DNA of 64,000 bases from Demequina litoralis (GTDB lineage Bacteria; Actinomycetota; Actinomycetes; Actinomycetales; Demequinaceae). Position 1 is the first letter of the stretch, and each line of letters opens with the position of its first letter. The notes beneath the pieces are model-generated. The model was not told the origin of the DNA and did not search any database. It saw only the letters and a list, made by a program, of their open reading frames with translations. The position numbers were made by a program, and so were the translations under genes. The DNA lies in contig NZ_JAUHPW010000001.1 in NCBI RefSeq assembly GCF_030418455.1, forward strand, positions 372,001-436,000. The letters run 5' to 3'. Shown piece by piece: positions 44,057-55,542 of this stretch.

Positions 44057-45135
44057 GCACCACTGAGAACCCCACCGAGCACGGCCCGGAGGGTTCGGAG
44101 AAGCAGAACGGCTTCGAGAACCCCGGCCTGCCGTACCACCGTCCGCGCCGCGCGGACGTCGACCCGAAGGCCGACAAGAAGGCCGAGCGTCAGGTCGCCG
44201 CCCTCTTCGGCGTGTCCATCGTCGGCACGATCGTCGCGATCGGCTCGTACATGGCGCTCGACATGACCGACGAGATCGACTCGATCCGCTTCGTCAACAT
44301 GGCGATCGGCCTGGGCATCTTCCTCGCGATGATCGGCATCGGCCTCGGCGCCATCCACTGGGCCAAGACGCTCATGCGCGACCACGAGATGGTCGAGGAG
44401 CGCCACGCGATGCGCTCGTCGGACGAGGCCCGCGAGGGTGCGATCCAGAACCTCAAGGACGGCGCCGAGGACTCCGGCATCGGTGGCGTCAAGCGCCGCC
44501 CCGTGCTCATCGGCTCGATGCTGACCGCCCTGCTCGCCGCTCCCCTGGCGCTGCTGTGGCCCCAGATCGGCAACATGGGCGCGGACTGGAACACGTCGAA
44601 CTTCGGCCACACCATGTGGCGCAAGGGCATGCGTCTCACGCGAGACCCCGACGGCACCCCGATCAAGGCCTCCGACGTCACCATCGGCTCGGCCTTCCAC
44701 GTCATCCCCGACGGTCTCAACGAGCTCGAGCACCACAAGATCGAGGAGAAGGCCAAGGCCGTCGTCCTGCTGCTCCGCCTCGACCCGCGCGACCTCAAGA
44801 TCCAGGAGGGCCGCGAGGACTGGTCCTTCGACGGCATCGTCGCGTACTCGAAGATCTGCACGCACGTCGGCTGCCCCGTGGCGCTGTACGAGCAGCAGAC
44901 CCACCACCTGCTGTGCCCGTGCCACCAGTCCACGTTCGACGTGGCCGACGGCGCGAAGGTGGTCTTCGGCCCCGCGAAGCGCCCGCTCCCGCAGCTGCCC
45001 ATCGCGGTCGACGACGAGGGCTACATCGTGGCCCAGTCCGACTTCCACGAGCCCATCGGCCCGTCCTACTGGACGCGCCTGAGCGACACGTCCGACGGCC
45101 TGCACGCCGATGACACCGAGGGGAGCAGCCACTGA
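44053..45135 (+). CDS. qcrA: cytochrome bc1 complex Rieske iron-sulfur subunit
   Basis: 360 residues. The actinobacterial form has a long charged N-terminus and three membrane helices (GVSIVGTIVAIGSYMALDM, MAIGLGIFLAMIGIGLGAIH, IGSMLTALLAAPLALLWPQI). The 2Fe-2S cluster ligands are in CTHVGCPV (near residue 275) and CPCHQSTFD. It oxidises menaquinol and passes electrons to QcrC. It overlaps qcrC by ATGA and qcrB by TGATG, so translation is coupled. Confidence 0.95.
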   Translation: MSTTENPTEHGPEGSEKQNGFENPGLPYHRPRRADVDPKADKKAERQVAALFGVSIVGTIVAIGSYMALDMTDEIDSIRFVNMAIGLGIFLAMIGIGLGAIHWAKTLMRDHEMVEERHAMRSSDEAREGAIQNLKDGAEDSGIGGVKRRPVLIGSMLTALLAAPLALLWPQIGNMGADWNTSNFGHTMWRKGMRLTRDPDGTPIKASDVTIGSAFHVIPDGLNELEHHKIEEKAKAVVLLLRLDPRDLKIQEGREDWSFDGIVAYSKICTHVGCPVALYEQQTHHLLCPCHQSTFDVADGAKVVFGPAKRPLPQLPIAVDDEGYIVAQSDFHEPIGPSYWTRLSDTSDGLHADDTEGSSH

Positions 45136-46760
45136 TGGGCGCACGTCTCGACGCCGCCGCTGCCGGCACCGCCAACTACGTCGACGAGCGCACCTCCATC
45201 GGAGGCTTCGTCAAGTTCTTCGCGCGCAAGCTCTTCCCCGACCACTGGTCGTTCATGCTGGGCGAGATCGCGCTGTACTCGTTCATCGTGCTGCTGCTGT
45301 CGGGCGTGTTCCTCACGGCCTTCTTCGTGCCGTCGATGACCATCGTCACGTACGACGGCCCGCTCGCGACCATGCAGGGCGTGGAGATGTCGGAGGCCTT
45401 CGCCTCGACGCTGCACATGTCCTTCGAGGTCCCCGGCGGCCTCCTGATGCGCCAGATCCACCACTGGGCGGCGCTGCTGTTCACCGCGGCCATCGTGACC
45501 CACATGGCGCGCGTGTTCTTCACCGGCGCGTTCCGCAAGCCGCGCGAGCTCAACTGGCTCGTCGGCTTCACCCTGATGATCCTGTCACTCGCGGCCGGCT
45601 TCTCGGGCTACTCGCTCCCCGACGACGTGCTCTCCGGCAACGGCCTGCGCATCATCGAGGGCGTGACCCGCTCGATCCCGATCGTCGGCGAGTACATCTC
45701 GTACTGGATCTTCGGCGGCGAGTTCCCCGGCGAGATCCTCATCCCCCGTCTCTTCACCATGCACATCCTGCTGGTGCCGGGCCTCATCCTCGTGCTCGTC
45801 GCGCTGCACCTGTTCCTGGTGTTCCTGCACAAGCACACCCAGTACCCGGGCGGCGGCCGCACCCACAAGAACGTCGTGGGCCTGCCCCTCTTCCCGGTGT
45901 ACACCGCGAAGGCCGGCGGCTTCTTCTTCGTCGTCTTCGGCATCGTCGCCCTCGTCGCGGCCATCTTCACCATCAACCCGGTGTGGAACTACGGCCCCTA
46001 CGACCCGTCGCCGGTGTCCGCGGGAACCCAGCCCGACTGGTACATCCTGTTCGTCGACGGCGCGCTGCGCCTCATGCCGGGCTGGCTGTTCGACGTCATC
46101 CCGATGGAGTGGGAGATCTGGGGCTACACGCTCTCGTGGAACCTCCTGGTCCCGGCGCTGATCCTGCCCGGCCTGTTCTTCGGCTTCCTCGCGCTGTACC
46201 CGTGGATCGAGGCGTGGGCCACGGGCGACCGCGGCGAGAAGCACGTGCTCGACCGCCCGCGCAACGCCCCGGTCCGCACCGGCATCGGCGTCGCCCTCAT
46301 CACGTTCTACGTGGTGCTGGTGCTCGAGGGCTCCAACGACATCATCGCGAACCTCTTCCACCTGTCGCTCAACGACCTCACCTACTTCTTCCGGATCGGC
46401 ATCTTCGTGCTGCCGGCCCTCGCGTTCTGGATCACCCGTCGCATCTGCTTCGGCCTCCAGCGCAAGGACCGCGAGCTCGTGCTGCACGGCAAGGAGACCG
46501 GTCGCATCGTCCGTCACGAGCACGGCGAGTACGTCGAGGTCCACGAGCCGCTCACCGACGAGGAGCGCTGGGTGCTCATCCAGCACGACGACATCGCGCC
46601 GCTCGAGATCGAGCCGGAGTTCAACGACCGCGGCGTGCGCCGCAAGGGCTACCGGTGGGACCGCTTCAAGCAGTGGCTGTCGCGGATCTACTTCGAGAAG
46701 CGCATCTCCCCCGTCACCGCGGAGGAGCTCGCGGAGGCCCAGGAGCACGGCCACCACTAG
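45135..46760 (+). CDS. qcrB: cytochrome bc1 complex cytochrome b subunit
   Basis: 541 residues: eight core helices with the bis-haem b histidines (VPGGLLMRQIHHWAALLF, FTMHILLVPGLILVLVALHL) and the quinol-site motif PDW (TQPDWYILF). The long C-terminal extension (about 130 residues, soluble) is typical of actinobacterial QcrB. The quinol-binding region is the target of Q203-type inhibitors in M. tuberculosis; no resistance is inferred here. The 12-bp-stem terminator follows within 15 nt. Confidence 0.95.
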   Translation: MGARLDAAAAGTANYVDERTSIGGFVKFFARKLFPDHWSFMLGEIALYSFIVLLLSGVFLTAFFVPSMTIVTYDGPLATMQGVEMSEAFASTLHMSFEVPGGLLMRQIHHWAALLFTAAIVTHMARVFFTGAFRKPRELNWLVGFTLMILSLAAGFSGYSLPDDVLSGNGLRIIEGVTRSIPIVGEYISYWIFGGEFPGEILIPRLFTMHILLVPGLILVLVALHLFLVFLHKHTQYPGGGRTHKNVVGLPLFPVYTAKAGGFFFVVFGIVALVAAIFTINPVWNYGPYDPSPVSAGTQPDWYILFVDGALRLMPGWLFDVIPMEWEIWGYTLSWNLLVPALILPGLFFGFLALYPWIEAWATGDRGEKHVLDRPRNAPVRTGIGVALITFYVVLVLEGSNDIIANLFHLSLNDLTYFFRIGIFVLPALAFWITRRICFGLQRKDRELVLHGKETGRIVRHEHGEYVEVHEPLTDEERWVLIQHDDIAPLEIEPEFNDRGVRRKGYRWDRFKQWLSRIYFEKRISPVTAEELAEAQEHGHH

Positions 46761-46774
46761 CAGCATCGTCCAGG

Positions 46775-46804
46775 AGGGGCGTCGGGCATCGGCCCGGCGC
46801 CCCT
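46775..46804 (+). terminator. hairpin terminator after qcrB
   Basis: AGGGGCG (46775-46781) pairs with CGCCCCT (46798-46804), and inner CGGGC (46783-46787) with GCCCG (46792-46796), leaving an ATCG loop. GCATCGTCC (46763-46771) lies between the stop codon and the stem. The hairpin is followed by TTCGGCG, so only weakly T-rich. Confidence 0.85.
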
Positions 46805-46817
46805 TCGGCGTTCCTGG

Positions 46818-46916
46818 CGACTGCCAATGACAAGAGTGACGGGAGTGACAAGCCGTCACGTGCCCGGTCTCCACGCCGCCGGCGGTCACATCCGTCACAT
46901 GTGTCATTGGCAGTCG
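46818..46916. promoter_or_regulatory. 15-bp perfect inverted repeat built of two facing GTCAC/GTGAC arrays upstream of sodA
   Basis: CGACTGCCAATGACA (46818-46832) is the exact complement of TGTCATTGGCAGTCG (46902-46916). Left array: ATGAC at 46827, GTGAC at 46836 and 46845. Right array: GTCAC at 46885 and 46894, GTCAT at 46903. All have a 9-bp period. This matches the MtrA-box pattern described at 26727. It lies in the 306-bp qcrB-sodA spacer, which otherwise holds the terminator and a TAGGCT hexamer near 46999 that is the best sodA -10. Confidence 0.7.
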
Positions 46917-47066
46917 TGGGCGCACGGGATGCCGGAATTCCCTGGCACCGGGCCGGGTTGTCACGGGTGTCCACCTCGCTCCGGGGGGCGACGATCGCTA
47001 GGCTCGGAGCGTTCCCGGAAACCCGGCCGCGACGCATCGATGCCGCGGCCCGACCTTGGAGGAAGA

Positions 47067-47687
47067 ATGGCCGACTACACGCTGCCGGACCTCACGTACG
47101 ACTACGGCGCCCTCGACCCGCACATCGCGGGCGAGATCATGGAGCTGCACCACAGCAAGCACCACGCCGCGTACGTCGCCGGCGCGAACACCGCCCTCGA
47201 GAAGATGGCCGGCGCCCGCGAGAGCGGCGACTTCGGCGCCATCGCCGGCCTCGAGAAGGCCCTCGCCTTCAACCTCGGCGGTCACACCAACCACTCGGTG
47301 TTCTGGACCAACATGTCCCCCGACGGCGGCGACAAGCCCGACGGCGAGCTCGCGGCCGCGATCGACGAGCACTTCGGCTCCTTCGACGGCTTCCGCGCGC
47401 ACTTCACCAACAACGCCATGACGATCATGGGCTCCGGCTGGTCGATCCTCGCGTGGGACACCATCGGCAAGAAGCTCATCATCGTCCAGCTCTACGACCA
47501 GCAGGGCAACGTCCCCGTGGGCCTGATCCCGCTGCTCATGCTCGACATGTGGGAGCACGCCTTCTACCTCCAGTACAAGAACGTCAAGGCGGACTACGTC
47601 AACGCCTGGTGGAACGTGGTGGACTGGGGCAACGTCCAGCAGCGCTTCACCACGGCGACCGCGACGCGCGGCCTCATCGTCGCGTAG
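47067..47687 (+). CDS. sodA: superoxide dismutase (Fe/Mn)
   Basis: 206 residues. Metal ligands are visible: first His in [13 protein letters not shown] (near residue 27), His in [14 protein letters not shown], and Asp/His in [14 protein letters not shown]. It converts superoxide to peroxide and oxygen in the cytoplasm, sensible beside the respiratory chain. Fe versus Mn cannot be told with certainty. GGAGGAAGA is a strong ribosome site, so this gene is not leaderless. A hairpin terminator follows. It lies between the two cytochrome clusters. Confidence 0.95.
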   Translation: MADYTLPDLTYDYGALDPHIAGEIMELHHSKHHAAYVAGANTALEKMAGARESGDFGAIAGLEKALAFNLGGHTNHSVFWTNMSPDGGDKPDGELAAAIDEHFGSFDGFRAHFTNNAMTIMGSGWSILAWDTIGKKLIIVQLYDQQGNVPVGLIPLLMLDMWEHAFYLQYKNVKADYVNAWWNVVDWGNVQQRFTTATATRGLIVA

Positions 47688-47707
47688 GGCACCCGCGCAT
47701 CGTCCTC

Positions 47708-47739
47708 AGGGGCGGTCTCCCCACTGGGAGGCCGCCCCT
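47708..47739 (+). terminator. hairpin terminator after sodA
   Basis: AGGGGCGG (47708-47715) pairs with CCGCCCCT (47732-47739), and inner CTCCC (47717-47721) with GGGAG (47726-47730). GCATCGTCC (47697-47705) sits between the stop codon and the stem, as after qcrB. Confidence 0.85.
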
Positions 47740-47792
47740 GTCGCGTCCCCGCCCTCCTGCGCCGGGACCAGGCGCGACGCTACGGTGGAGGC

Positions 47793-48512
47793 ATGGCGAA
47801 CGACGCCCCCAGCCCTCAGGCCAGCGAGTCCGAGGCCGCCGCCGAGCGGCCGATGCTGTGGTTCCTCCTCGCCACCCTGGTGGTGCTCCAGTTCGGCTAT
47901 CCGATCACCTTCCAGGGCCGCGGGTGGACCACCGTGTACCTGCTCGTGTACATCGGCGTGGTCGCGTTCAGCATCAGGTCCGCGAACCGCAACAGGCGGC
48001 GGCGTTGGCCGCTGTTCGCGGCGTCGCTCGTGCTCGTCGTGACCGCATCGTGGTTCGCCGTGAGGCAGGACGATGCGCAGGCGACGGCCGCGATGCTCGC
48101 GGGCGTCGGCCTGCTGCAGCTCACGCTCGTGGTGACGCTGGTGGCGTCGCTCGTCCACCCGCCCGAACGGGCGCGCACCGTCGACCTGCTGCTGCTCGCG
48201 GTGTGCGCCTACCTGCTGCTCGGGGGCGTCTTCGGCGCGCTCTCGGGGCTTCTCGAGCACGCGAGCCCCGGCAGCTTCATCGACCCGAACGCCGCCGCCG
48301 GGACGCTCACCTGGCAGGGGCTGCTCTACGGCAGCTATGTGACGCTCGCGACCCTCGGATTCGGCGACATCGTGCCCGTGGCGCCGTGGGCACGCTCGCT
48401 GTGGTCGTTCGAGGCCGTGCTCGGGACGCTGTTCGTCGCGGTCGTGATCGCGCGCCTGGTAGGCGTGGCGGGATTCGCCGCCCGCGACACCCGCGACCGG
48501 CCTGCGTCCTGA
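47793..48512 (+). CDS. potassium-channel-like membrane protein
   Basis: 239 residues with about six membrane helices (VVLQFGYPITF, VYLLVYIGVVAFSI, AASLVLVVTASWFAV, TLVVTLVASLVH, LLLLAVCAYLLLGGVFGALS, and a last helix after the pore). The pore loop reads YVTLATLGFGDIVPVAPWAR, a TLGFGD variant of the TVGYGD selectivity filter. A soluble regulatory domain is absent. TACGGT ends 6 nt before the ATG (leaderless type). Ion and gating are inferred from the filter only. It contains one GGACGATGCG (48068). Confidence 0.82.
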   Translation: MANDAPSPQASESEAAAERPMLWFLLATLVVLQFGYPITFQGRGWTTVYLLVYIGVVAFSIRSANRNRRRRWPLFAASLVLVVTASWFAVRQDDAQATAAMLAGVGLLQLTLVVTLVASLVHPPERARTVDLLLLAVCAYLLLGGVFGALSGLLEHASPGSFIDPNAAAGTLTWQGLLYGSYVTLATLGFGDIVPVAPWARSLWSFEAVLGTLFVAVVIARLVGVAGFAARDTRDRPAS

Positions 48513-48533
48513 TCCCGGCTCGATCCCGGCGGC

Positions 48534-50900
<2,367 letters not shown>

Positions 50901-51005
50901 GGGGGCTCCCGACGCTGGGGACGATGCGACGGTGACCATTCTGCCGCGTGCGGCCGATCCCAGTGCGCCACGCGCCGGCGTCGCCAGCCCGCCGCGCGAG
51001 GCGCT

Positions 51006-51028
51006 GTCACACCCGTCACCTTTGTCAT
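51006..51028 (-). promoter_or_regulatory. triple GTCAC-type direct repeat between the UvrA-like gene and ctaF
   Basis: GTCAC starts at 51006 and 51015 and GTCAT at 51024, a 9-bp period; the TGTCATTG end is shared with the sodA arrays. It lies 106 bp upstream of the UvrA-like ATG and just past the ctaF terminator, so the UvrA-like gene is the likelier target. The MtrA link is inference. Confidence 0.55.
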
Positions 51029-51054
51029 TGCGAATCACGGTGGACGACGCAGAA

Positions 51055-51082
51055 GCGGCCCGCCCCCGGAGGGACGGGCCGC
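51055..51082 (-). terminator. hairpin terminator after ctaF
   Basis: GCGGCCCG (51055-51062) pairs with CGGGCCGC (51075-51082) 17 bp past the ctaF stop codon on the minus strand. It ends the ctaC-ctaD-ctaF operon. Confidence 0.8.
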
Positions 51083-51099
51083 CTCGAGACGAGCCTGGC

Positions 51100-51501
51100 T
51101 CAGTGCGCGTGCTGGCCGGTGGAGTACTCCATCACCCAGCCGACGAGGCCGATGACGCCGACCACGGCCGCGGGGGCCATGATCCACCAGTCGACCGCGA
51201 GGGCCACGAAGGCGAGCGCGGCGCCGAGGCCGCACACCAGCGGCCACCAGCTCCACGGGGCGAACACGCCCTGCTCGCCGGAGTCCTCGGAGATCTCCGC
51301 GTCGAGACGGTCCTCGGCGCGCTGCCCGTGGCGGTTGGCCAGCATGTGGAAGTAGACCGTCACCATGATGAACATGCCGCCGGTGAGGTAGATGGCCGTC
51401 GTGCCCACCCACTCGGCCCAGTGGGTGAAGATCCCGTACGCGGTGCCCGCGAGGAAGAAGAAGGCCGCAGGGATGAGGAAGACGTTCCGCTCGGTACGCA
51501 T
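51100..51501 (-). CDS. ctaF: actinobacterial cytochrome c oxidase subunit IV
   Basis: 133 residues with four hydrophobic helices (FLIPAAFFFLAGTAYGIFTH, TAIYLTGGMFIMVTVYFHML, LVCGLGAALAFVALAVDWWI, PAAVVGVIGLVGWVMEYSTG). This is the small structural subunit peculiar to actinobacterial aa3 oxidases. AAGGAG 8 nt before the ATG is the ribosome site. It follows ctaD by 12 nt in the ctaC-ctaD-ctaF operon. Confidence 0.93.
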   Translation of the reverse strand: MRTERNVFLIPAAFFFLAGTAYGIFTHWAEWVGTTAIYLTGGMFIMVTVYFHMLANRHGQRAEDRLDAEISEDSGEQGVFAPWSWWPLVCGLGAALAFVALAVDWWIMAPAAVVGVIGLVGWVMEYSTGQHAH

Positions 51502-51513
51502 CGAGGTCTCTCC

Positions 51514-53232
51514 TTACGCGACCGGCGCGTGATCGCTGGCGTCACGCTCGGCCTGGTAGTGGTCGCGGGCGGCCGCACCGGGGTGGTGCAGGTCGAACGC
51601 GGGGCGCTCCGAGCGGATGCGCGGGATGGACGTGAAGTTGTGGCGCGGCGGCGGGCACGAGGTGGCCCACTCGAGCGAGTTGCCGAAGCCCCACGGGTCG
51701 TCGACGGTCACCAGCGGCGCGCGCCGCGAGGTGATGTAGACGTTCCACAGGAACGGCAGCGTCGACAGCGCGAGCACCACGGCGCCGATGGTCGACAGCT
51801 GGTTCATCCAGGTGAAGCCGTCCTCCGGCATGTAGTCCACATAGCGGCGTGCCATGCCGTGCGCGCCCAGCCAGTGCTGCACCAGGAACGTGGTGTGGAA
51901 GCCGATGAACAGCAGCCAGAAGTGGATCTTGCCGAGGCGCTCGTTGAGCATCTTCCCGGTGAACTTGGGCCACCAGAAGTAGAAGCCGGCGAACATCGCG
52001 AACACCACGGTGCCGAACACCACGTAGTGGAAGTGCGCCACCACGAAGTACGAGTCCGACAGCGGGAAGTCGAGCACCGGCGAGCTGAGGATGACGCCCG
52101 TGAGACCACCGAAGAGGAAGGTCACGAGGAAGCCGATCGACCACAGCATCGGCGTCTCGAACGTGATCTTGCCGCGCCACATCGTGCCGATCCAGTTGAA
52201 GAACTTCACACCGGTCGGGACCGCGATGAGCATCGTCATGAACGCGAAGAACGGCAGCAGCACCGCGCCGGTCACGTACATGTGGTGGGCCCACACCGTC
52301 ACGGACAGCGCCGCGATGGCGATGGTCGCGTAGACGAGGCCGTGGTAGCCGAACAGCGGCTTGCGCGAGAAGACCGGGAAGATCTCGGAGACGATGCCGA
52401 AGAACGGCAGCGCGATGATGTACACCTCGGGATGGCCGAAGAACCAGAACAGGTGCTGCCACAGGATGGCTCCGCCGTTGTCCGGGTTGAAGACCTGCGA
52501 GTGGAGCACGCGGTCCGAGCCGAGCGCGAACAGCGCCGAGGCGAGCGGCGGGAAGGCCAGCAGCACCAGCATCGACGTCACCAGGATGTTCCAGGTGAAG
52601 ATCGGCATGCGGAACATGGTCATGCCCGGCGCGCGCATCGTGACGATGGTGGTGATGAAGTTCACCGAGCCGAGGATGGTGCCGAAGCCGCCGAGCGCGA
52701 GGCCGAAGACCCACAGGTCGCCGCCGACGCCGGGCGAGTAGATCGAGTTCGACAGCGGCGCGTACGCGAACCAGCCGAACGACGCCGCGCCCTGCGGGGT
52801 GAAGAAGCCGGCCATGGCGATGACGCCACCGAAGGCGTACAGCCAGTAGGCCAGCATGTTGAGGCGCGGGAACGCCACATCGGGCGCGCCGATCTGGAGC
52901 GGCATGATGAAGTTCGCGAAGCCCGCGAACAGCGGCGTCGCGAACAGCAGCAGCATGATCGTGCCGTGCATCGTGAAGAGCTGGTTGTACTGCTCGGCCG
53001 ACTGCACGACCTGCATGCCGGGCTCGAACAGCTCGGCGCGGATCAGCAGCGCGAGCAGGCCGCCCACGATGAAGAAGAAGAACGACGTGATCAGGTACAT
53101 GTACCCGATCGTCTTGTGGTCGGTGGACGTGAGCCACTTGACCACGAGCGAGCCGCGGCGCGTCGGGGCCGCGGGGATCGTGGCGGTCCGGCGGTCCTCG
53201 CCGGTGACCTCGAAGGGGACGGTGGTGGCCAT
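51514..53232 (-). CDS. ctaD: cytochrome c oxidase subunit I
   Basis: 572 residues with twelve helices. The haem a/a3 and CuB ligands are in [10 protein letters not shown] (low-spin His), [20 protein letters not shown] (CuB His and cross-linked Tyr), [11 protein letters not shown] (His pair) and [11 protein letters not shown] (haem a3 and a His). The HPEVYI motif and the later proton-channel residues identify an A-type oxidase. It reduces oxygen to water, pumping protons. It overlaps the ctaC stop by ATGA. Confidence 0.96.
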   Translation of the reverse strand: MATTVPFEVTGEDRRTATIPAAPTRRGSLVVKWLTSTDHKTIGYMYLITSFFFFIVGGLLALLIRAELFEPGMQVVQSAEQYNQLFTMHGTIMLLLFATPLFAGFANFIMPLQIGAPDVAFPRLNMLAYWLYAFGGVIAMAGFFTPQGAASFGWFAYAPLSNSIYSPGVGGDLWVFGLALGGFGTILGSVNFITTIVTMRAPGMTMFRMPIFTWNILVTSMLVLLAFPPLASALFALGSDRVLHSQVFNPDNGGAILWQHLFWFFGHPEVYIIALPFFGIVSEIFPVFSRKPLFGYHGLVYATIAIAALSVTVWAHHMYVTGAVLLPFFAFMTMLIAVPTGVKFFNWIGTMWRGKITFETPMLWSIGFLVTFLFGGLTGVILSSPVLDFPLSDSYFVVAHFHYVVFGTVVFAMFAGFYFWWPKFTGKMLNERLGKIHFWLLFIGFHTTFLVQHWLGAHGMARRYVDYMPEDGFTWMNQLSTIGAVVLALSTLPFLWNVYITSRRAPLVTVDDPWGFGNSLEWATSCPPPRHNFTSIPRIRSERPAFDLHHPGAAARDHYQAERDASDHAPVA

Positions 53233-54107
53233 CAGGACTCGGTCTCCTCGTGCTGCTCGGTCAGCTGGACCACCTGGTCGCGGCTGTACTCGTCGACGCC
53301 GATCTGACCGCTGTAGCCCTCGGCGCGGAGCTCCTCCATATGCGCGTCGTAGTCCTCGCGGGACACGACGGCGACGTTGAAGAGCATGGACGCGTGGTAC
53401 TCGCCGCAGAGCTCGGCGCACTTGCCCTGGTAGAGGCCCTCCTGCGTGGGGATCACCTGGAAGGTGTTGGTCTTGCCGGGGATCACGTCCTCCTTGTAGA
53501 GGAATGCCGGCACCCAGAAGGAGTGGATGACGTCGCGCGAGTCGAGCGTGAACTCGACGCGCTCGCCCACGGGCAGGTACAGGGTCGGGAGCGTCTCCTC
53601 GACACCCTCCTCACCGGTGAGGACGGCCTGCACGCCCGGGTCGTAGACGTCGTCGTCGACGTAGTTGAAGTCCCAGCTCCACTGCTTGCCGACCACGTTG
53701 ATGTGGATGTCCGGCGTCTCGGACGTGTCCTTGATGGCGGCGACGTCCTCGGCCGTGTACTTGAACAGCACGCCGACCATGAGGAGGGGGACGATGGTGT
53801 ACATCAGCTCGAGCGGGATGTTCGCGCGCGTCTGCACGGGGAGCTTGTTGTCCCCCTTGCGCTTGCGGTAGACCGCGACCGCCCACAGGATGAGGCCCCA
53901 GGTGATGACGCCGACGGTGAGCGCGGCGATCCAGGAGCCGTTCCAGAGGGTGATGATCCGACCGGTCTGGTTGGTGATCTCGGGCGAGCTGGGAAGTGCG
54001 CCGTTCTCGATGCCGTTGGCGCATCCTGCCAGGAGGGACGTCAGTCCCAGGACAGCGATGCCTGCCAGGGCTTTTCCGGGCACGCGGGGACGTGAAAGGT
54101 GGGACAC
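53232..54107 (-). CDS. ctaC: cytochrome c oxidase subunit II
   Basis: 291 residues from GTG. A lipoprotein signal (LTSLLAGC, Cys near residue 28) and two membrane helices ([40 protein letters not shown]) precede a cupredoxin domain whose CuA site is [14 protein letters not shown] (near residue 230). It accepts electrons from QcrC. TAGACT ends 6 nt before the GTG (leaderless type), back to back with the divergent NifS-like gene's TACCGT, so the 32-bp spacer is a compact bidirectional promoter. First gene of ctaC-ctaD-ctaF. Confidence 0.94.
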   Translation of the reverse strand: MSHLSRPRVPGKALAGIAVLGLTSLLAGCANGIENGALPSSPEITNQTGRIITLWNGSWIAALTVGVITWGLILWAVAVYRKRKGDNKLPVQTRANIPLELMYTIVPLLMVGVLFKYTAEDVAAIKDTSETPDIHINVVGKQWSWDFNYVDDDVYDPGVQAVLTGEEGVEETLPTLYLPVGERVEFTLDSRDVIHSFWVPAFLYKEDVIPGKTNTFQVIPTQEGLYQGKCAELCGEYHASMLFNVAVVSREDYDAHMEELRAEGYSGQIGVDEYSRDQVVQLTEQHEETES

Positions 54108-54139
54108 ACGGGCAGTCTAGCGCGCTGTACCGTGATGCC
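54108..54139. promoter_or_regulatory. 32-bp bidirectional leaderless promoter between ctaC and the NifS-like gene
   Basis: TACCGT at 54128-54133 ends 6 nt before the plus-strand ATG. On the minus strand TAGACT (54119-54114) ends 6 nt before the ctaC GTG. The two -10 elements are about 10 bp apart. The -35 element of each would lie inside the opposite gene. Confidence 0.6.
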
Positions 54140-55273
54140 ATGCAGGTCGCGCGCATGTTCCTGGACGCCAGTGGTTCCGCTCCTATGACGAACAGGACGC
54201 TCGAGGCGTTCCAGGCCGGCCTCGCGGACGGGTGGGCGGATCCCGCCCGCCTCCACACCGAGTCGCGTCGTGCCAGGCAGCTCCTCGACGCCTCCCGCGA
54301 GGCGATCGCCGAGGCGCTGGGCGCCCGGCCGGAGCACACCCACCTCGCGCACTCCCCCCATGCCGGCATCGAGCGCGTCACCGCGGGCATCTTCGCGGCG
54401 CGTCGCGGCCGGGACCGCATCGTCGCCTCCGCGGTCGAGCGGGACGCGATGATGCACGCCGCCCACCACGTCGCCGGCGGCACGCTCACGGTGGTGCCGG
54501 TCGACGCGCGCGGGCACGTCGACCTCGACTCCCTCGCGACGGAGCTCGCGGTGCCCGACGTGGCCCTCGCCGCTGTCCAGCACGCGAACCACGAGATCGG
54601 CACGGTCCAGCGCCTCGACCGCGTCGCGGAGGTCGCCGCCGCGGCGAAGGTGCCGCTCGTCGTCGACGCGACCGCGAGCATCGGCCACGGTCCCGCACCC
54701 CAGCACTGGGACGCGCTCGTCGCGAACCCCGCCGACTGGGGCGGTCCCGCCGGGCTCGGCATCGTCGCGCTGCGCCCGCAGACCCGGTGGCTGCCCGCCT
54801 GGCCCGAGGGCGACGACTGGGCGCCTGGCGGAGTGCTCGTGCCCGCGGTCCTCGCGGCGGCGGTCGCGCTGCAGGAGCGCCGCGAGGTGCTCGACGAGAC
54901 GTCGCTGCGCCTGCACCGCATGATCGCCCGCGTGCGCGACGCCGCGGCCTCGTGGCCGGGTGTCGACGTGGTCGGCGACCCCGACGAGCGTCTCCCCCAC
55001 GTCCTTACCTTCTCGTGCCTCTACGTCGACGGCGAGGCGCTGCTCACCCGCCTCGACCGCGAGGGCGTCGCGGTCGGCTCGGGGTCCGCGTGCACCACCA
55101 GCACGCTCGAGCCCAGCCGCGTGCTCGCGGCGGTCGGCGCGCTCAGCCACGGCAACGTGCGGCTCGGGCTCCACCCGGGCGTCACCGACGCGGACATCGA
55201 CCGCCTGCTCGACCTGCTCCCCCGCGTGATCGCCGATCTGCGCGACGAGGCGGGCGCCCCGGAGATCGCGTGA
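54140..55273 (+). CDS. NifS-like class V aminotransferase-fold protein lacking the PLP lysine
   Basis: 377 residues with a cysteine-desulfurase fold. The active-site Cys loop is present (AVGSGSACTTSTLEPSRVLA, near residue 315), as are the PLP-holding Asp (VVDATASIGHGP) and the His-type motif QHANHEIGTVQ. Where family members have SAHKxGGPKG this protein reads NPADWGGPAG (residues 196-205), so the PLP Schiff-base lysine is absent. It may be a sulfur-relay scaffold or a pseudoenzyme working with the TusA protein whose ATG overlaps its stop (TGATG). It is divergent from ctaC, with TACCGT 6 nt before the ATG. Confidence 0.82.
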   Translation: MQVARMFLDASGSAPMTNRTLEAFQAGLADGWADPARLHTESRRARQLLDASREAIAEALGARPEHTHLAHSPHAGIERVTAGIFAARRGRDRIVASAVERDAMMHAAHHVAGGTLTVVPVDARGHVDLDSLATELAVPDVALAAVQHANHEIGTVQRLDRVAEVAAAAKVPLVVDATASIGHGPAPQHWDALVANPADWGGPAGLGIVALRPQTRWLPAWPEGDDWAPGGVLVPAVLAAAVALQERREVLDETSLRLHRMIARVRDAAASWPGVDVVGDPDERLPHVLTFSCLYVDGEALLTRLDREGVAVGSGSACTTSTLEPSRVLAAVGALSHGNVRLGLHPGVTDADIDRLLDLLPRVIADLRDEAGAPEIA

Positions 55274-55530
55274 TGGCGGGGGACGATGCGGCGGGCGGCG
55301 GCGCCGCGCACGTGACCGTCGATGCGACCGGCATGCTGTGCCCGCTGCCGATCATCGAGCTCGCGAAGGCCGCGCGCGGGCTCGAGCCCGGCACGGAGAT
55401 CACCGTCGTCGCGACCGATCTCGCCGCGCGCGTGGACGTGCCCGCGTGGGCGCGCATGACGGGTCACGAGTTCGTGGGGGAAAAGAAGACGGACGGCGCG
55501 GGCATAGCCCTCACCGTCCGTCTCCGCTAG
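55273..55530 (+). CDS. TusA-family sulfur carrier
   Basis: 85 residues with the family motif DATGMLCPLPIIELAKAAR, whose Cys-Pro-x-Pro cysteine (near residue 23) carries persulfide sulfur. It follows the NifS-like gene with a TGATG overlap, so the two are probably translated together; a fusion of the same two domains is known in other actinobacteria. The recipient of the sulfur is unknown. GGACGATGCG begins at 55281, within the first codons. Confidence 0.86.
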   Translation: MAGDDAAGGGAAHVTVDATGMLCPLPIIELAKAARGLEPGTEITVVATDLAARVDVPAWARMTGHEFVGEKKTDGAGIALTVRLR

Positions 55531-55542
55531 TCCCTCACGGGT

